Position numbers and translations under genes: made by a program. 64,000 bases of DNA from Taklimakanibacter sp049323275 (GTDB taxonomy: Bacteria > Pseudomonadota > Alphaproteobacteria > Rhizobiales > Aestuariivirgaceae), in the NCBI GenBank assembly GCA_049323275.1, contig JBMOOM010000067.1, forward strand, positions 9,716 through 73,715, read 5' to 3'. Positions 54,268 through 62,185 of the stretch are shown one piece after another (positions within the stretch are counted from its first letter, which is position 1; each line of letters starts with the position of its first letter). Below the pieces are notes generated by a model. The model saw nothing but the letters and a program-made list of their open reading frames with translations, was not told the origin of the DNA and ran no database searches.

Positions 54268-55040
54268 TTCGACTTGCCCTTCGCCTTCTTGGACTTATCC
54301 TTCTTGTCCTTCTTGCTCTTCCCGGCCTTGGCGGCCGGCGCGTCGCGGCGCGTCGGCGCGATCACCGCCAGCGCCTCGCCGCCTTTCAGCTCATCGGTCT
54401 GCTTGCCATAGGTCTTGAAGCGCGCCAGCACCGTCTTCATCTGCGCGTCCTTGAGGATGACGGGCTTGCCGGCGAGGCACGCCGCCCAGTATTGATGGCA
54501 GAGCGTCTCGATCTCGCCCGCGAGCCACAGAGCCTTGTCGAGATTGGGCCCGAAGGCGATCTGGCCGTGATTGGCGAGGAGGCAGGCGGTGCGATCCTTC
54601 AGCGCCTCGAGCATCGTGTCGGAGAGCGCCTGGGTGCCGAATTCGGCATAGTCGCTCACCCGCAAGGTGGGACCGCCGGTGACGCCGATCATATAATGGA
54701 AGGGCGGGATGTCCTTGCGCAAGGTCGCCAGCGCGGTGGCGTAGATCGAATGCGTATGCACGATGGCGCCCGCCTCGGGCCGCGCCTTGAAGATGTCCAT
54801 ATGCATGCGCCATTCGGTCGAGGGCAGGTATTTGCCGTAATAGCCGCCGTCGAGATCCATCTCGACGATATGCTCGACATCCATGATGTCATAGGGAACG
54901 CCCGACGCCGTCATCAGGAAGCCGTCCTCGGTACGGGCGCTGACATTGCCCGACGTGCCCTGATTGATGCCCATCTCGTTCATCCGGCGGCAGGTCCAGA
55001 TGATCTTCTTCTTGAGATCGGCATGCTTCGACTTCGACAT
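54264..55040 (-). CDS. Class II aldolase (AraD/FucA family) with lysine-rich tail
   Basis: The 258-residue protein has the FucA-like fold: NQGTSGNVSARTEDGFLMTASG (phosphate loop), VEMDLDGGYYG, PSTEWRMHMDIFKARPEAGAIVHTHSIYATAL (catalytic Glu and zinc-binding His-x-His) and LANHGQIAFGPNLDKAL (third zinc His). Such enzymes split ketose 1-phosphates to dihydroxyacetone phosphate and an aldehyde, or epimerise pentulose phosphates. About the last 22 residues form a lysine-rich low-complexity tail (GKSKKDKKDKSKKAKGKSK) not usual in the family. The start at 55040 has no strong ribosome-binding site. Confidence 0.85.
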   Translation of the reverse strand: MSKSKHADLKKKIIWTCRRMNEMGINQGTSGNVSARTEDGFLMTASGVPYDIMDVEHIVEMDLDGGYYGKYLPSTEWRMHMDIFKARPEAGAIVHTHSIYATALATLRKDIPPFHYMIGVTGGPTLRVSDYAEFGTQALSDTMLEALKDRTACLLANHGQIAFGPNLDKALWLAGEIETLCHQYWAACLAGKPVILKDAQMKTVLARFKTYGKQTDELKGGEALAVIAPTRRDAPAAKAGKSKKDKKDKSKKAKGKSK

Positions 55041-55112
55041 CGCGACGGCTCCATTTGATCAAATTTTCGGGCGGACCCTACAGCCTGAAATCCGAAAGGT
55101 CCAGAAAGGCTA

Positions 55113-55232
55113 GAGCGCTTCCCGCCAAAGTTGGCCGACTTTGGCGACAAGGAAGCGCTCAAGACTATATGTATTCGAGCCCTTTTTCCGTTTTGATCGA
55201 ATCGGAACGATTCGATCAAAACGGAAGGGCTC
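55113..55232. repeat. Composite rhizobial-type double hairpin
   Basis: GAGCGCTTCC (55113-55122) pairs with GGAAGCGCTC (55151-55160) around an inner stem GCCAAAGT/ACTTTGGC. A second hairpin follows: CCGTTTTGATCGAATC (55188-55203) with GATTCGATCAAAACGG (55209-55224), extended by GAGCCCTT/AAGGGCTC. Both motifs resemble sequences scattered through Rhizobiales genomes. It lies in the 242-base divergent gap 55041-55282. Confidence 0.75.
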
Positions 55233-55258
55233 TAAGTCGCGGCCCCTTGACAAATTCT

Positions 55259-55285
55259 CATATCTGGGAAAACATCCCATATATG
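55259..55285. promoter_or_regulatory. Operator-like dyad over the XRE-cupin start
   Basis: CATATCTGGGA (55259-55269) and TCCCATATATG (55275-55285) are inverted with one mismatch around AAACA, and the right arm includes the ATG of the regulator. A TTGACA lies at 55247-55252. The layout suggests autorepression by the encoded regulator and possibly control of the divergent aldolase operon. Confidence 0.55.
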
Positions 55286-55846
55286 GAAATACACGATGAA
55301 GCCGTCGACAGGCGGATTGCCCAGCGCCTGAAGGCTCTGCGCGCTGACCGCGGCTGGTCGCTCGACGAACTGGCCGGCCGCAGCGGGGTGAGCCGCGCCA
55401 CTTTGTCGAGGCTCGAGAATTTCGCCATCAGCCCGACCACCAGCATGCTCGGCAAGCTCTGCGCCGCTTTCGGCCTGACGCTGTCGCGCCTCATGCATAT
55501 GGCCGAGGACGGTTTCGCGCCGCTCATCCGCCGCAGCGCCCAGACGCAATGGAGCGACCCCGAGATCAGCTTCAGGCGCCGCTCTTTATCGCCGCCGGCG
55601 CAGACGCTCGCCGGCGAGGTGATCGAAGGCGAGATCGGGCCGGGCACGCGCATCGATTACGACAAGGCGCCGAAACAGGGACTCGAGCATCATCTCGTCC
55701 TGCTCGAAGGCCAGCTCGACATCACGGTGGGCGGCGCCACCTATGAGCTGAAAGCCGGCGATTGCCTGCGCTACCAGCTCTTCGGCCCGAGCAGCTTCGC
55801 GACGCCGAAGCGTGTCGCGGCGCGCTATCTGATCTTCATGGTGTGA
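55283..55846 (+). CDS. XRE-family regulator with cupin domain
   Basis: The 187-residue protein has an amino-terminal helix-turn-helix (RRIAQRLKALRADRGWSLDELAGRSGVSRATLSRLENFAISPTTSMLGKLCAAFG, about 8-62) and a carboxy-terminal cupin (about 110-187; GLEHHLVLLEGQLDITVGGATYELKAGDCLRYQ). Such proteins sense small metabolites and control neighbouring catabolic genes. The start at 55283 fits family amino termini; the frame runs open upstream through the repeat but without homology. It is divergent from the aldolase gene with a dyad over its start. Confidence 0.87.
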   Translation: MEIHDEAVDRRIAQRLKALRADRGWSLDELAGRSGVSRATLSRLENFAISPTTSMLGKLCAAFGLTLSRLMHMAEDGFAPLIRRSAQTQWSDPEISFRRRSLSPPAQTLAGEVIEGEIGPGTRIDYDKAPKQGLEHHLVLLEGQLDITVGGATYELKAGDCLRYQLFGPSSFATPKRVAARYLIFMV

Positions 55847-55849
55847 TGC

Positions 55850-56374
55850 ATGACCACGACCCTTTCGCTCTTCACCGCCGACGATATCGCGCGCGAGCTG
55901 CCGGAGCTGGCCAGGCTCCTGCATGATTGCGTCCATGCCGGCGCCAGCATCGGCTTCATCATGCCGCACACGATGGCCGACGCCGAAGCCTTCTGGCGCG
56001 ACAAGGTCGCGGGGCCGGTGGCGAATGCCACGCGCCTGCTTCTCGTGGCGAAGGACGGCGACCGCATCGCGGGCGCGGTGCAGCTCGACCATGACACGCC
56101 GGCCAATCAGCCGCATCGCGCCGAGATCCGCAAATTGCTGGTGCATCCGGATTTCCGCCGCCGGGGCATCGCCACGACGCTGATGGCGGCGATCGAGGAG
56201 GAGGCGCGCCGTCTCGCGCGCAGCCTGCTCACGCTCGACACCCGCACCGGCGACAATGCCGAGCCGCTCTACGCCGCCCTCGGCTACCGGACCAGCGGCG
56301 TCATCCCCGGCTATTGCCGCGACACCCATAAAGATCGTCTCGACTCCACCACGATCATGTACAAAAATCTGTGA
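55850..56374 (+). CDS. GNAT-family N-acetyltransferase
   Basis: The 174-residue protein has the acetyl-CoA-binding motif EIRKLLVHPDFRRRGIATTLMAAIEEEARRLA (about 85-117; R/QxxGxA) and the later GDNAEPLYAALGYRTSGVIPGYCR typical of GNAT enzymes. The substrate is unknown. It follows the regulator by 3 bases and precedes the sugar kinase by 35, so the three are probably co-transcribed. Confidence 0.85.
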   Translation: MTTTLSLFTADDIARELPELARLLHDCVHAGASIGFIMPHTMADAEAFWRDKVAGPVANATRLLLVAKDGDRIAGAVQLDHDTPANQPHRAEIRKLLVHPDFRRRGIATTLMAAIEEEARRLARSLLTLDTRTGDNAEPLYAALGYRTSGVIPGYCRDTHKDRLDSTTIMYKNL

Positions 56375-56409
56375 CAGGCGCCGGGGGGCGCGTCGCGCAG
56401 AGGGGAATT

Positions 56410-57819
56410 ATGAGCGGGAATGACGTGCGTGGCATCGCGGTGGTCGATGTCGGGGCGACCAACAGCAAGATCGTGCTCTTCGACAGCGCCGGCAAGCCTT
56501 TGGCCGAGCGCAAGATGGCGAGCCGCCATGGCTCAGGTCCGCCCTTTCCGCATCTCGATCCGAAGCAGCTGATCGCCTTCTGCGCCAAGCATCTGCCCGA
56601 TCTCGACGCGGTGCTGCCGATCGACGTCATCGTGCCCTCGGCCCATGGCGCGGCGATCGCCTGCCTCGCCGGGGACGGCTCGCTGGCCCTGCCGGTGATG
56701 GACTATATGGCCGAGCCGCCGCCCGAGATCGTCGACGCCTATCGCAAGGTCGAGCCGCCCTTCTCGGAAGTCTTCGGGCCGCTTCTGCCGATGGCGCTGA
56801 CGCATGGCATGCAGCTCTTCTGGCAGGAAGAGGCTTTTCCCGAGGACTTCGCCAAAGTGAAGACCATCCTGCCGTGGATCCAGTATGTCGGCTACCTTCT
56901 GAGCGGCAAGGCGGTGATCGAGGTCGCCAGCATGTCCTGCCAGTCGCAGCTCATGGATGTGCGCGACAACAGCTTCTCCTCGCTGGCGCGCCTGCGCGGC
57001 TGGGACAAGCTCTTCGCGCCCTGGGCCAAGGCCTGGGAAGTGACGGGGTCGCTGAAAGACGAATTCCGCGGCCGTCAGTTCCGCGGCCGCGGCCACGTGC
57101 TCGCCGGCATCCACGATTCGAGCGCCAATTATCTGCGCTATCTCGCCGGCGGACGGAAACATTTCACGTTGCTGTCGACCGGCACCTGGATCATCGGCTT
57201 CGACACCGATACCGGCATCACCGAGCTCGATCCCGAGCGCGACACGGTGACCAACACCGACATCTGGGGCAAGCCCGTCGCCTGCTGCCGTTTCATGGGC
57301 GGGCGCGAATTCGAGATACTCTCGCGCGGCGCGGCCGCCGAAGCGGCGAGCTTCAAGGCGCTGGCCGACATCCTCGCGCAGGAGAGCTTCGCGCTTCCCT
57401 CCTTCACCGATTCGGGCGGGCCGATGCCCGGCACCGGCAATAAGGGCCTGGTGAAAGGCCCCGCCCCCTCTAACGAGGAAGAGCGCGCGACGCTCGCCGC
57501 CCTTTACTGCGCGCTGATGGTCGACCGCTCGCTCGCCGCGGTGAAGTCGAAAGGTGACATCATCGTCGACGGCCCCTTCGCCAAGAATCCGGTCTTCCTC
57601 GCGGCGCTGGCGGCCCTGCGCCCGAAGCAGAAGGTGCTCGCCTCGCAATTGCGCGACGGCACCACGCAGGGCGCCATGGTGCTGGCCCTGATGGGCGAGG
57701 ACGGCAAGCTGCCCGAGCTCGCTCTGTCGCTCGACCGCATCGACCCGAAGGCGCCGGCGCTGATGGCGCGCTACGCCGCGAAATGGCGCCAGCTCGCCGC
57801 GGAGCAGACGGCAGGTTAA
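56410..57819 (+). CDS. FGGY-family sugar kinase, fuculokinase/rhamnulokinase-like
   Basis: The 469-residue kinase has AVVDVGATNSKIVLFDSAG at the amino terminus, VPSAHGAAIACLAGDG, DYMAEPPPEIVDAY, GIHDSSANYLRYLAGG, LLSTGTWIIGFD and IIVDGPFAKNPVFLAAL, giving both halves of the FGGY fold. It starts at 56410 with AGGGG just upstream. The class II aldolase on the other side of the regulator suggests a ketose 1-phosphate pathway: kinase first, aldolase next, with the DRL-like enzyme before or after. The exact sugar is unknown. Confidence 0.82.
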   Translation: MSGNDVRGIAVVDVGATNSKIVLFDSAGKPLAERKMASRHGSGPPFPHLDPKQLIAFCAKHLPDLDAVLPIDVIVPSAHGAAIACLAGDGSLALPVMDYMAEPPPEIVDAYRKVEPPFSEVFGPLLPMALTHGMQLFWQEEAFPEDFAKVKTILPWIQYVGYLLSGKAVIEVASMSCQSQLMDVRDNSFSSLARLRGWDKLFAPWAKAWEVTGSLKDEFRGRQFRGRGHVLAGIHDSSANYLRYLAGGRKHFTLLSTGTWIIGFDTDTGITELDPERDTVTNTDIWGKPVACCRFMGGREFEILSRGAAAEAASFKALADILAQESFALPSFTDSGGPMPGTGNKGLVKGPAPSNEEERATLAALYCALMVDRSLAAVKSKGDIIVDGPFAKNPVFLAALAALRPKQKVLASQLRDGTTQGAMVLALMGEDGKLPELALSLDRIDPKAPALMARYAAKWRQLAAEQTAG

Positions 57820-57832
57820 GCCTCGCCTCTCA

Positions 57833-57980
57833 TTTCCCCTTCTCCCGTTGCGAAGCAATGGGAGAAGGTGCCCGACAGGGCGGATGAGGGCTCTTCTGAA
57901 ACAGGGACAGGCCTCAAGCAAAGAGCCCTCACCCGGCCTTCGGCCACCCTCTCCCATCCTGCGGACGGGAGAGGGGGAAA
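57833..57980. repeat. Inverted repeat pair of the DUF559-flank type, without a gene
   Basis: About 60-base arms (57833-57895 and 57921-57980) are inverted around 25 bases. Each has a CCCTTCTCCC/GGGAGAAGG or CCCTCTCCC/GGGAGAGGG hairpin, then a second short hairpin, then TGAGGGCTCTT. The order of parts is the same as in the 68-bp repeats around the DUF559 gene. It lies between the convergent FGGY kinase and priA genes. Confidence 0.75.
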
Positions 57981-57992
57981 CTTCGGAAGCTT

Positions 57993-60164
57993 CTACAAGA
58001 AATTATACGGGTCGACATCGATAGCCAGCCTGAGCGATCCCTTGGGCTTGATGTCGCCGAGCCAGGCCTTGAGATAGGCCTGCACATTGATGCCGCGGCG
58101 CGCTCTCACCAGGAAGCGCCAGCGATGCAGCCCGCGCACCAGATGCAGAGGTGCGGGCGCCGGGCCGAGCACATGCACGCCATCCGCATAGGGAGCGAGC
58201 GGCTGCAGCGAGCGGGCAAAGCGTTCGGTCTCATGCCCGTCGCGCCCCGATATGACGATCGCCGCGAGAAGCCCATAGGGCGGCAGCTCGGCGCCTTCGC
58301 GCAGGCGTTTCTCCTCGGCGAGGAAGCCGTCGCGGTCGCCTTCCGCCAAAGCGCGCATCAGCGCGTGATCGGGTCTGTAGGTCTGGATCAAAGCGCGGCC
58401 CGGCTTCTCCCCGCGCCCGGCGCGCCCCGCCACTTGCGCCATCTGCGCCCAGCTGCGCTCGCCGGCGCGCGGATCGCTCGAATCGAGCGCGAAATCGGCA
58501 TCGACCACGCCGACCAGCGTCAGATGCGGGAAGTGATGACCCTTGGCCACGAGCTGCGTGCCGATGACGAGATTATGCACGCCCTCCGTCACCTCGCGGA
58601 TCGCATCCTTGAGCAGCGTGCCGCGCGCCAGGTCGCTCGACAATATGGTGAGCCGCGCCTCGGGAAAGCGCTGCGCCACTTCCTCGGCGAGCCGTTCGAC
58701 ACCTGGCCCGCAGGGCACGAGCTTGCCCGGCGTTTCGCATTTGGGACATTGGCCGGGGATCGCTTCGGTATGGCCGCAATGATGGCACATCAACTGCTTG
58801 CGGAAACGATGCTCGACCAGCGAGGCGGCGCAATTGGGACAGTCGAAGCGATGGCCGCAGGCGCGGCAGAGCGTCAAGGGCGCATAGCCGCGCCGGTTGA
58901 GGAAGAGAAGCGCCTGATCGCCCTTGGCCAGCGTCTCGCTCACCGCCTCGGCCAGAGGATCCGACAGCCACGAGCCCGACGGCGGCGCCGACTGGCGCAT
59001 GTCGATGATATGGCTCGGCGGCAATTCGGCGGCGCCATGGCGGACCGCCAGCTGCACATGGCCGTAGCGGCCGCGCTCGGCATTGACCAGGCTTTCGAGC
59101 GACGGCGTGGCGGAAGCGAGCACGATCGGGAATTTGCCCAGCGCGCCATAGACGATCGCCATGTCGCGCGCATGATAGGGAACGCCGTCTTCCTGCTTAT
59201 AGGCGCTTTCATGCTCCTCATCGACGACGATGAGGCCGAGCCGCGACCAGGGCAGAAACAAGGCCGAGCGCGCGCCGACGACGATGCGCGCACCGCCATC
59301 GGCGACGCCGCGCCACACCCGCTCGCGCTCGCGCGGCCGCATGCCGGAATGCCAGGTCGCCGGCGCGGCGCCGAAACGCCGCTCGACGCGTTCGATGAAT
59401 TGCTGGGTCAGCGCGATTTCGGGCAGCAGCAGCAGGACCTGGCGCCCGGATGCGAGCGCCGCCGCCATCGCCTCGAAATAGACTTCCGTCTTGCCTGAGC
59501 CGGTGACTCCGTCGAGCAGCAGCGTGCCTTGCGCACGGCGCGTCACGAGGGCGCGCAATTCCTGCGCCGCCTCTTCCTGCGCTGCGGATAAAGCGAGCTT
59601 GCCGGCGGAAGGATCGGGCAGAGGGAAAGCGCGATGCGGCGGCAGCGCCACCACTTCGAGCGCCCCCGCTTTGGCCAGCATCTTCACCACCGAGGTGCCG
59701 ACGCCGGCAAGCTCGGCGAGCTCGGAAGCCTTCATCGCCGGACCGTCGCGCGCGATATCGAGGACACGGGCGCGCTGCGCGGTGAGCTTCGCCGGCCGGT
59801 TGGGACCGATGCGATAGGCGACGTCGCCTTTGCTCTCGCCGAAAGCGCCGGGCGCCCTCAGGCACAGCCGCAGCACATTGCCCAAAGGCTCGAGATAATA
59901 TTGCGCCACCCAGTCGATGAAGGCGCGATGCGTATCGCTCAAGGGCGGCAGGTCGAATTTCTGCGCGATCGGCCGCAAGGTCTTGCCGCCGCCGTCGCCC
60001 TCGCCCAGTTTCCACACGCAGCCGATGAAGGATCTGGGCCCCAGCGGCACCTCCACATAATCGCCGGGCGCCACGGCGAGGCCCGCCGGCACCGCATAGG
60101 TATAAGGCCCATCGAGGGCGAGCGGCAGGAGGACATTGGCGGTGAGGGGGGAATCGGCGGGCAT
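57993..60164 (-). CDS. priA: Primosomal replication protein N-prime, 3'-5' DNA helicase
   Basis: PriA reloads the replisome at stalled or recombination-made forks. The 723-residue protein has the amino-terminal 3'-DNA-binding domain (NVLLPLALDGPYTYAVPAGLAVAPGDYVEVPLG), Walker A in LDGVTGSGKTEVYFEAM, the DEEH box in LIVVDEEHESAYKQED, helicase motif PSLESLVNAERG, and the paired zinc sites (CRACGHRFDCPNC, CHHCGHTEAIPGQCPKC). The start at 60164 has AAGG upstream and matches family length; an ATG at 60224 is an alternative. The gene points toward the atp operon as in other Rhizobiales, but 53 kb away. Confidence 0.95.
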   Translation of the reverse strand: MPADSPLTANVLLPLALDGPYTYAVPAGLAVAPGDYVEVPLGPRSFIGCVWKLGEGDGGGKTLRPIAQKFDLPPLSDTHRAFIDWVAQYYLEPLGNVLRLCLRAPGAFGESKGDVAYRIGPNRPAKLTAQRARVLDIARDGPAMKASELAELAGVGTSVVKMLAKAGALEVVALPPHRAFPLPDPSAGKLALSAAQEEAAQELRALVTRRAQGTLLLDGVTGSGKTEVYFEAMAAALASGRQVLLLLPEIALTQQFIERVERRFGAAPATWHSGMRPRERERVWRGVADGGARIVVGARSALFLPWSRLGLIVVDEEHESAYKQEDGVPYHARDMAIVYGALGKFPIVLASATPSLESLVNAERGRYGHVQLAVRHGAAELPPSHIIDMRQSAPPSGSWLSDPLAEAVSETLAKGDQALLFLNRRGYAPLTLCRACGHRFDCPNCAASLVEHRFRKQLMCHHCGHTEAIPGQCPKCETPGKLVPCGPGVERLAEEVAQRFPEARLTILSSDLARGTLLKDAIREVTEGVHNLVIGTQLVAKGHHFPHLTLVGVVDADFALDSSDPRAGERSWAQMAQVAGRAGRGEKPGRALIQTYRPDHALMRALAEGDRDGFLAEEKRLREGAELPPYGLLAAIVISGRDGHETERFARSLQPLAPYADGVHVLGPAPAPLHLVRGLHRWRFLVRARRGINVQAYLKAWLGDIKPKGSLRLAIDVDPYNFL

Positions 60165-60242
60165 GTCGGAAGCCTTGCGCCACTTACCGCCCAGGGACAA
60201 GCCCATGGCGGAGCGCTGTCCCATTGCCTATATGAGGCGACC

Positions 60243-61625
60243 ATGAAACATGTCCCTGCGTCCACAGGCGAGGTGCTGCGGCGCGAGATCGCTTATCGCG
60301 ATCCGGCCTCGCTGCTGCGCCGTTTCGCGCGCCGCAAGGACGTGACCTTCCTCGACAGCGCGCTCCAGCAGGGCGAGCTTGGCCGCTATTCCTTTATCGC
60401 CGCCGATCCCTTCGAGACCTTTACCCTCGCGGAAGGCGAAGGCGGTCTTGCCGCTCTGGCCCGCCTCGACCGGCGGCTGAAGCGCTGGAGCCTGCCGCCC
60501 GCTTCCGATCTGCCGCCTTTCCAGGGCGGCTTCGCCGGCTATATCGCCTATGAATTCGCGCGCCGGCTCGAGCCGCAGATCAAGGCGCGCACGCCCGCCC
60601 CCGACATACCGCCGATTGCCCTTCACGCTTACGACACAGTCGTCGCCTTCGATCATCAGGCGCGGCGCTGCTGGATCGTCTCGACCGGTTTTCCGGAAAC
60701 CGAGCCCGAGGCGCGCATCCGGCGCGCCGAGGAGCGTATCGCCGAGGTCGAGCAGATCTGTCTCGAGCCGGAGCCGCCGCTGACCGGCGATCATGTCGTC
60801 ACCGGCTGGCGATCGAATTTCACCCGCCCCGATTACGAGGCGGCGATCCAGCGCACCATCGACTACATCCTCGCCGGCGACATCTTCCAGGCCAATATCG
60901 CCCAGCGTTTCACCGCCGCCATGCCGGCGAGCTTCGATCCGCTCGCTTTTTATCTCAACCTGCGCCGGCGCAATCCCGCGACCTTCGGCGCCTTTCTCGA
61001 TTATGGCGCGGTGAAGATCGCCTCGAGCTCGCCCGAACGCCTGATCAGCTTCGACGGCGAGCTCGCCGAGGCGCGCCCGATCAAGGGCACCCGGCGGCGC
61101 GACGCCAATGCCAGCATCGACGCCGAGCTCAAGGCCGAGCTTCTGGCGAGCCGCAAGGACCGCGCCGAGAATGTGATGATCGTCGATCTCCTGCGCAACG
61201 ATCTCTCGCGCGTCGCCGAGCCCGGCACCGTGCAGGTGCCGGTCCTGTGCGGGCTCGAGACCTATGCCTCGGTGCATCATCTCACCTCGGTCGTCACCGG
61301 GCGGCTGGCGCCGGACAAGAGCCGCGGCGATCTCATCGCCGCCTGCTTCCCCGGCGGCTCGATCACCGGAGCGCCTAAGATGCGGGCCCAGGAGATCATC
61401 GCCGAGATCGAGCGCGTGCCGCGCAATGTCTATTGCGGTTCGATCGGTTACCTAAGCTTCACCGGCGGGATGGATCTCAACATCGCCATCCGCACCGTGC
61501 TTTTCCATGACGGGCAGGCGCAGTTCCAGGGCGGCGGCGGCATCACCGCCAAATCCAATCCGGCCGATGAATATGAGGAGACGCTCACCAAGGTGACACG
61601 CATTCAGGCGAGCTTCGAGACATGA
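60243..61625 (+). CDS. pabB: Aminodeoxychorismate synthase component I
   Basis: This enzyme aminates chorismate to 4-amino-4-deoxychorismate for folate. The 460-residue protein has the chorismate-binding domain with RPIKGTRRR near residue 282: the Lys of PIKGT is the PabB-type residue, whereas anthranilate synthase has PIAGT. ENVMIVDLLRNDLSRVAEPGTV, ACFPGGSITGAPKMRAQEII and GGGGITAKSNPADEYEETLTK are also present. Its ATG follows an unremarkable 78-base divergent gap from priA, and its stop overlaps pabA (ATGA). Confidence 0.92.
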   Translation: MKHVPASTGEVLRREIAYRDPASLLRRFARRKDVTFLDSALQQGELGRYSFIAADPFETFTLAEGEGGLAALARLDRRLKRWSLPPASDLPPFQGGFAGYIAYEFARRLEPQIKARTPAPDIPPIALHAYDTVVAFDHQARRCWIVSTGFPETEPEARIRRAEERIAEVEQICLEPEPPLTGDHVVTGWRSNFTRPDYEAAIQRTIDYILAGDIFQANIAQRFTAAMPASFDPLAFYLNLRRRNPATFGAFLDYGAVKIASSSPERLISFDGELAEARPIKGTRRRDANASIDAELKAELLASRKDRAENVMIVDLLRNDLSRVAEPGTVQVPVLCGLETYASVHHLTSVVTGRLAPDKSRGDLIAACFPGGSITGAPKMRAQEIIAEIERVPRNVYCGSIGYLSFTGGMDLNIAIRTVLFHDGQAQFQGGGGITAKSNPADEYEETLTKVTRIQASFET

Positions 61626-62185
61626 TCCTCGTCATCGATAATTACGACAGCTTCGTCCACAATGCGACGCGTTATCTGCGCGAGCTCGGCGCTGAGGCCG
61701 AGGTCAAGCGCAATGACGCTCTCACCGCCGACAGGATCGACGACGATGTGAAGGGCATCGTCATCTCGCCCGGCCCGTGCACACCGCATGAAGCCGGCGT
61801 CTCGCTCGACGTGGTGCGTAAACTTTCCGGCCGGCTCCCCATTCTCGGCATCTGCCTCGGCCATCAATGTATCGGCGAGGCCTTCGGCGGCAAGGTCACG
61901 CGCGCCAGGCGTCCGATGCATGGCGAGGCTTCCGCCATCCGCCATCAGGGCGCGGGCGTGCTGGACGGCCTACCCGACGGCTTCAATGCCGGGCGTTATC
62001 ATTCGCTCATCGTCGAGCTCGCGGGCGATGAGCCGCTCAACGTCACGGCGCGCTCGGAGGACGGCGAGATCATGGGGCTGGAGCATAAGATCCATCCGAC
62101 CTATGGCGTGCAGTTCCACCCCGAATCGGTGCTCACCGAGCATGGCTACGACATTCTGCGCAACTTCCTGAAGGTGGCGCGGTGA
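61622..62185 (+). CDS. pabA: Aminodeoxychorismate/anthranilate synthase glutamine amidotransferase
   Basis: This subunit supplies ammonia to component I. The 187-residue class I glutamine amidotransferase has VIDNYDSFVHNATRYL, the oxyanion segment SPGPCTPHEAG, the nucleophile Cys in ILGICLGHQCIGEAFGG (about residue 79), and the catalytic His-Glu pair in YGVQFHPESVLTEHG. It overlaps pabB (ATGA) and pabC (GTGA), so the three are translated as a coupled set. A shared role with tryptophan synthesis cannot be excluded. Confidence 0.93.
   Translation: MILVIDNYDSFVHNATRYLRELGAEAEVKRNDALTADRIDDDVKGIVISPGPCTPHEAGVSLDVVRKLSGRLPILGICLGHQCIGEAFGGKVTRARRPMHGEASAIRHQGAGVLDGLPDGFNAGRYHSLIVELAGDEPLNVTARSEDGEIMGLEHKIHPTYGVQFHPESVLTEHGYDILRNFLKVAR

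Noticed and set aside
55055..55282. Longer start for the XRE-cupin regulator
   Set aside because: The open frame runs through palindromic repeat sequence and adds residues not expected before the helix-turn-helix.
60243..61625. Assignment of this gene as trpE
   Set aside because: The motif is PIKGT, which marks aminodeoxychorismate synthase, and a PabC-like lyase follows; anthranilate synthase would have PIAGT.
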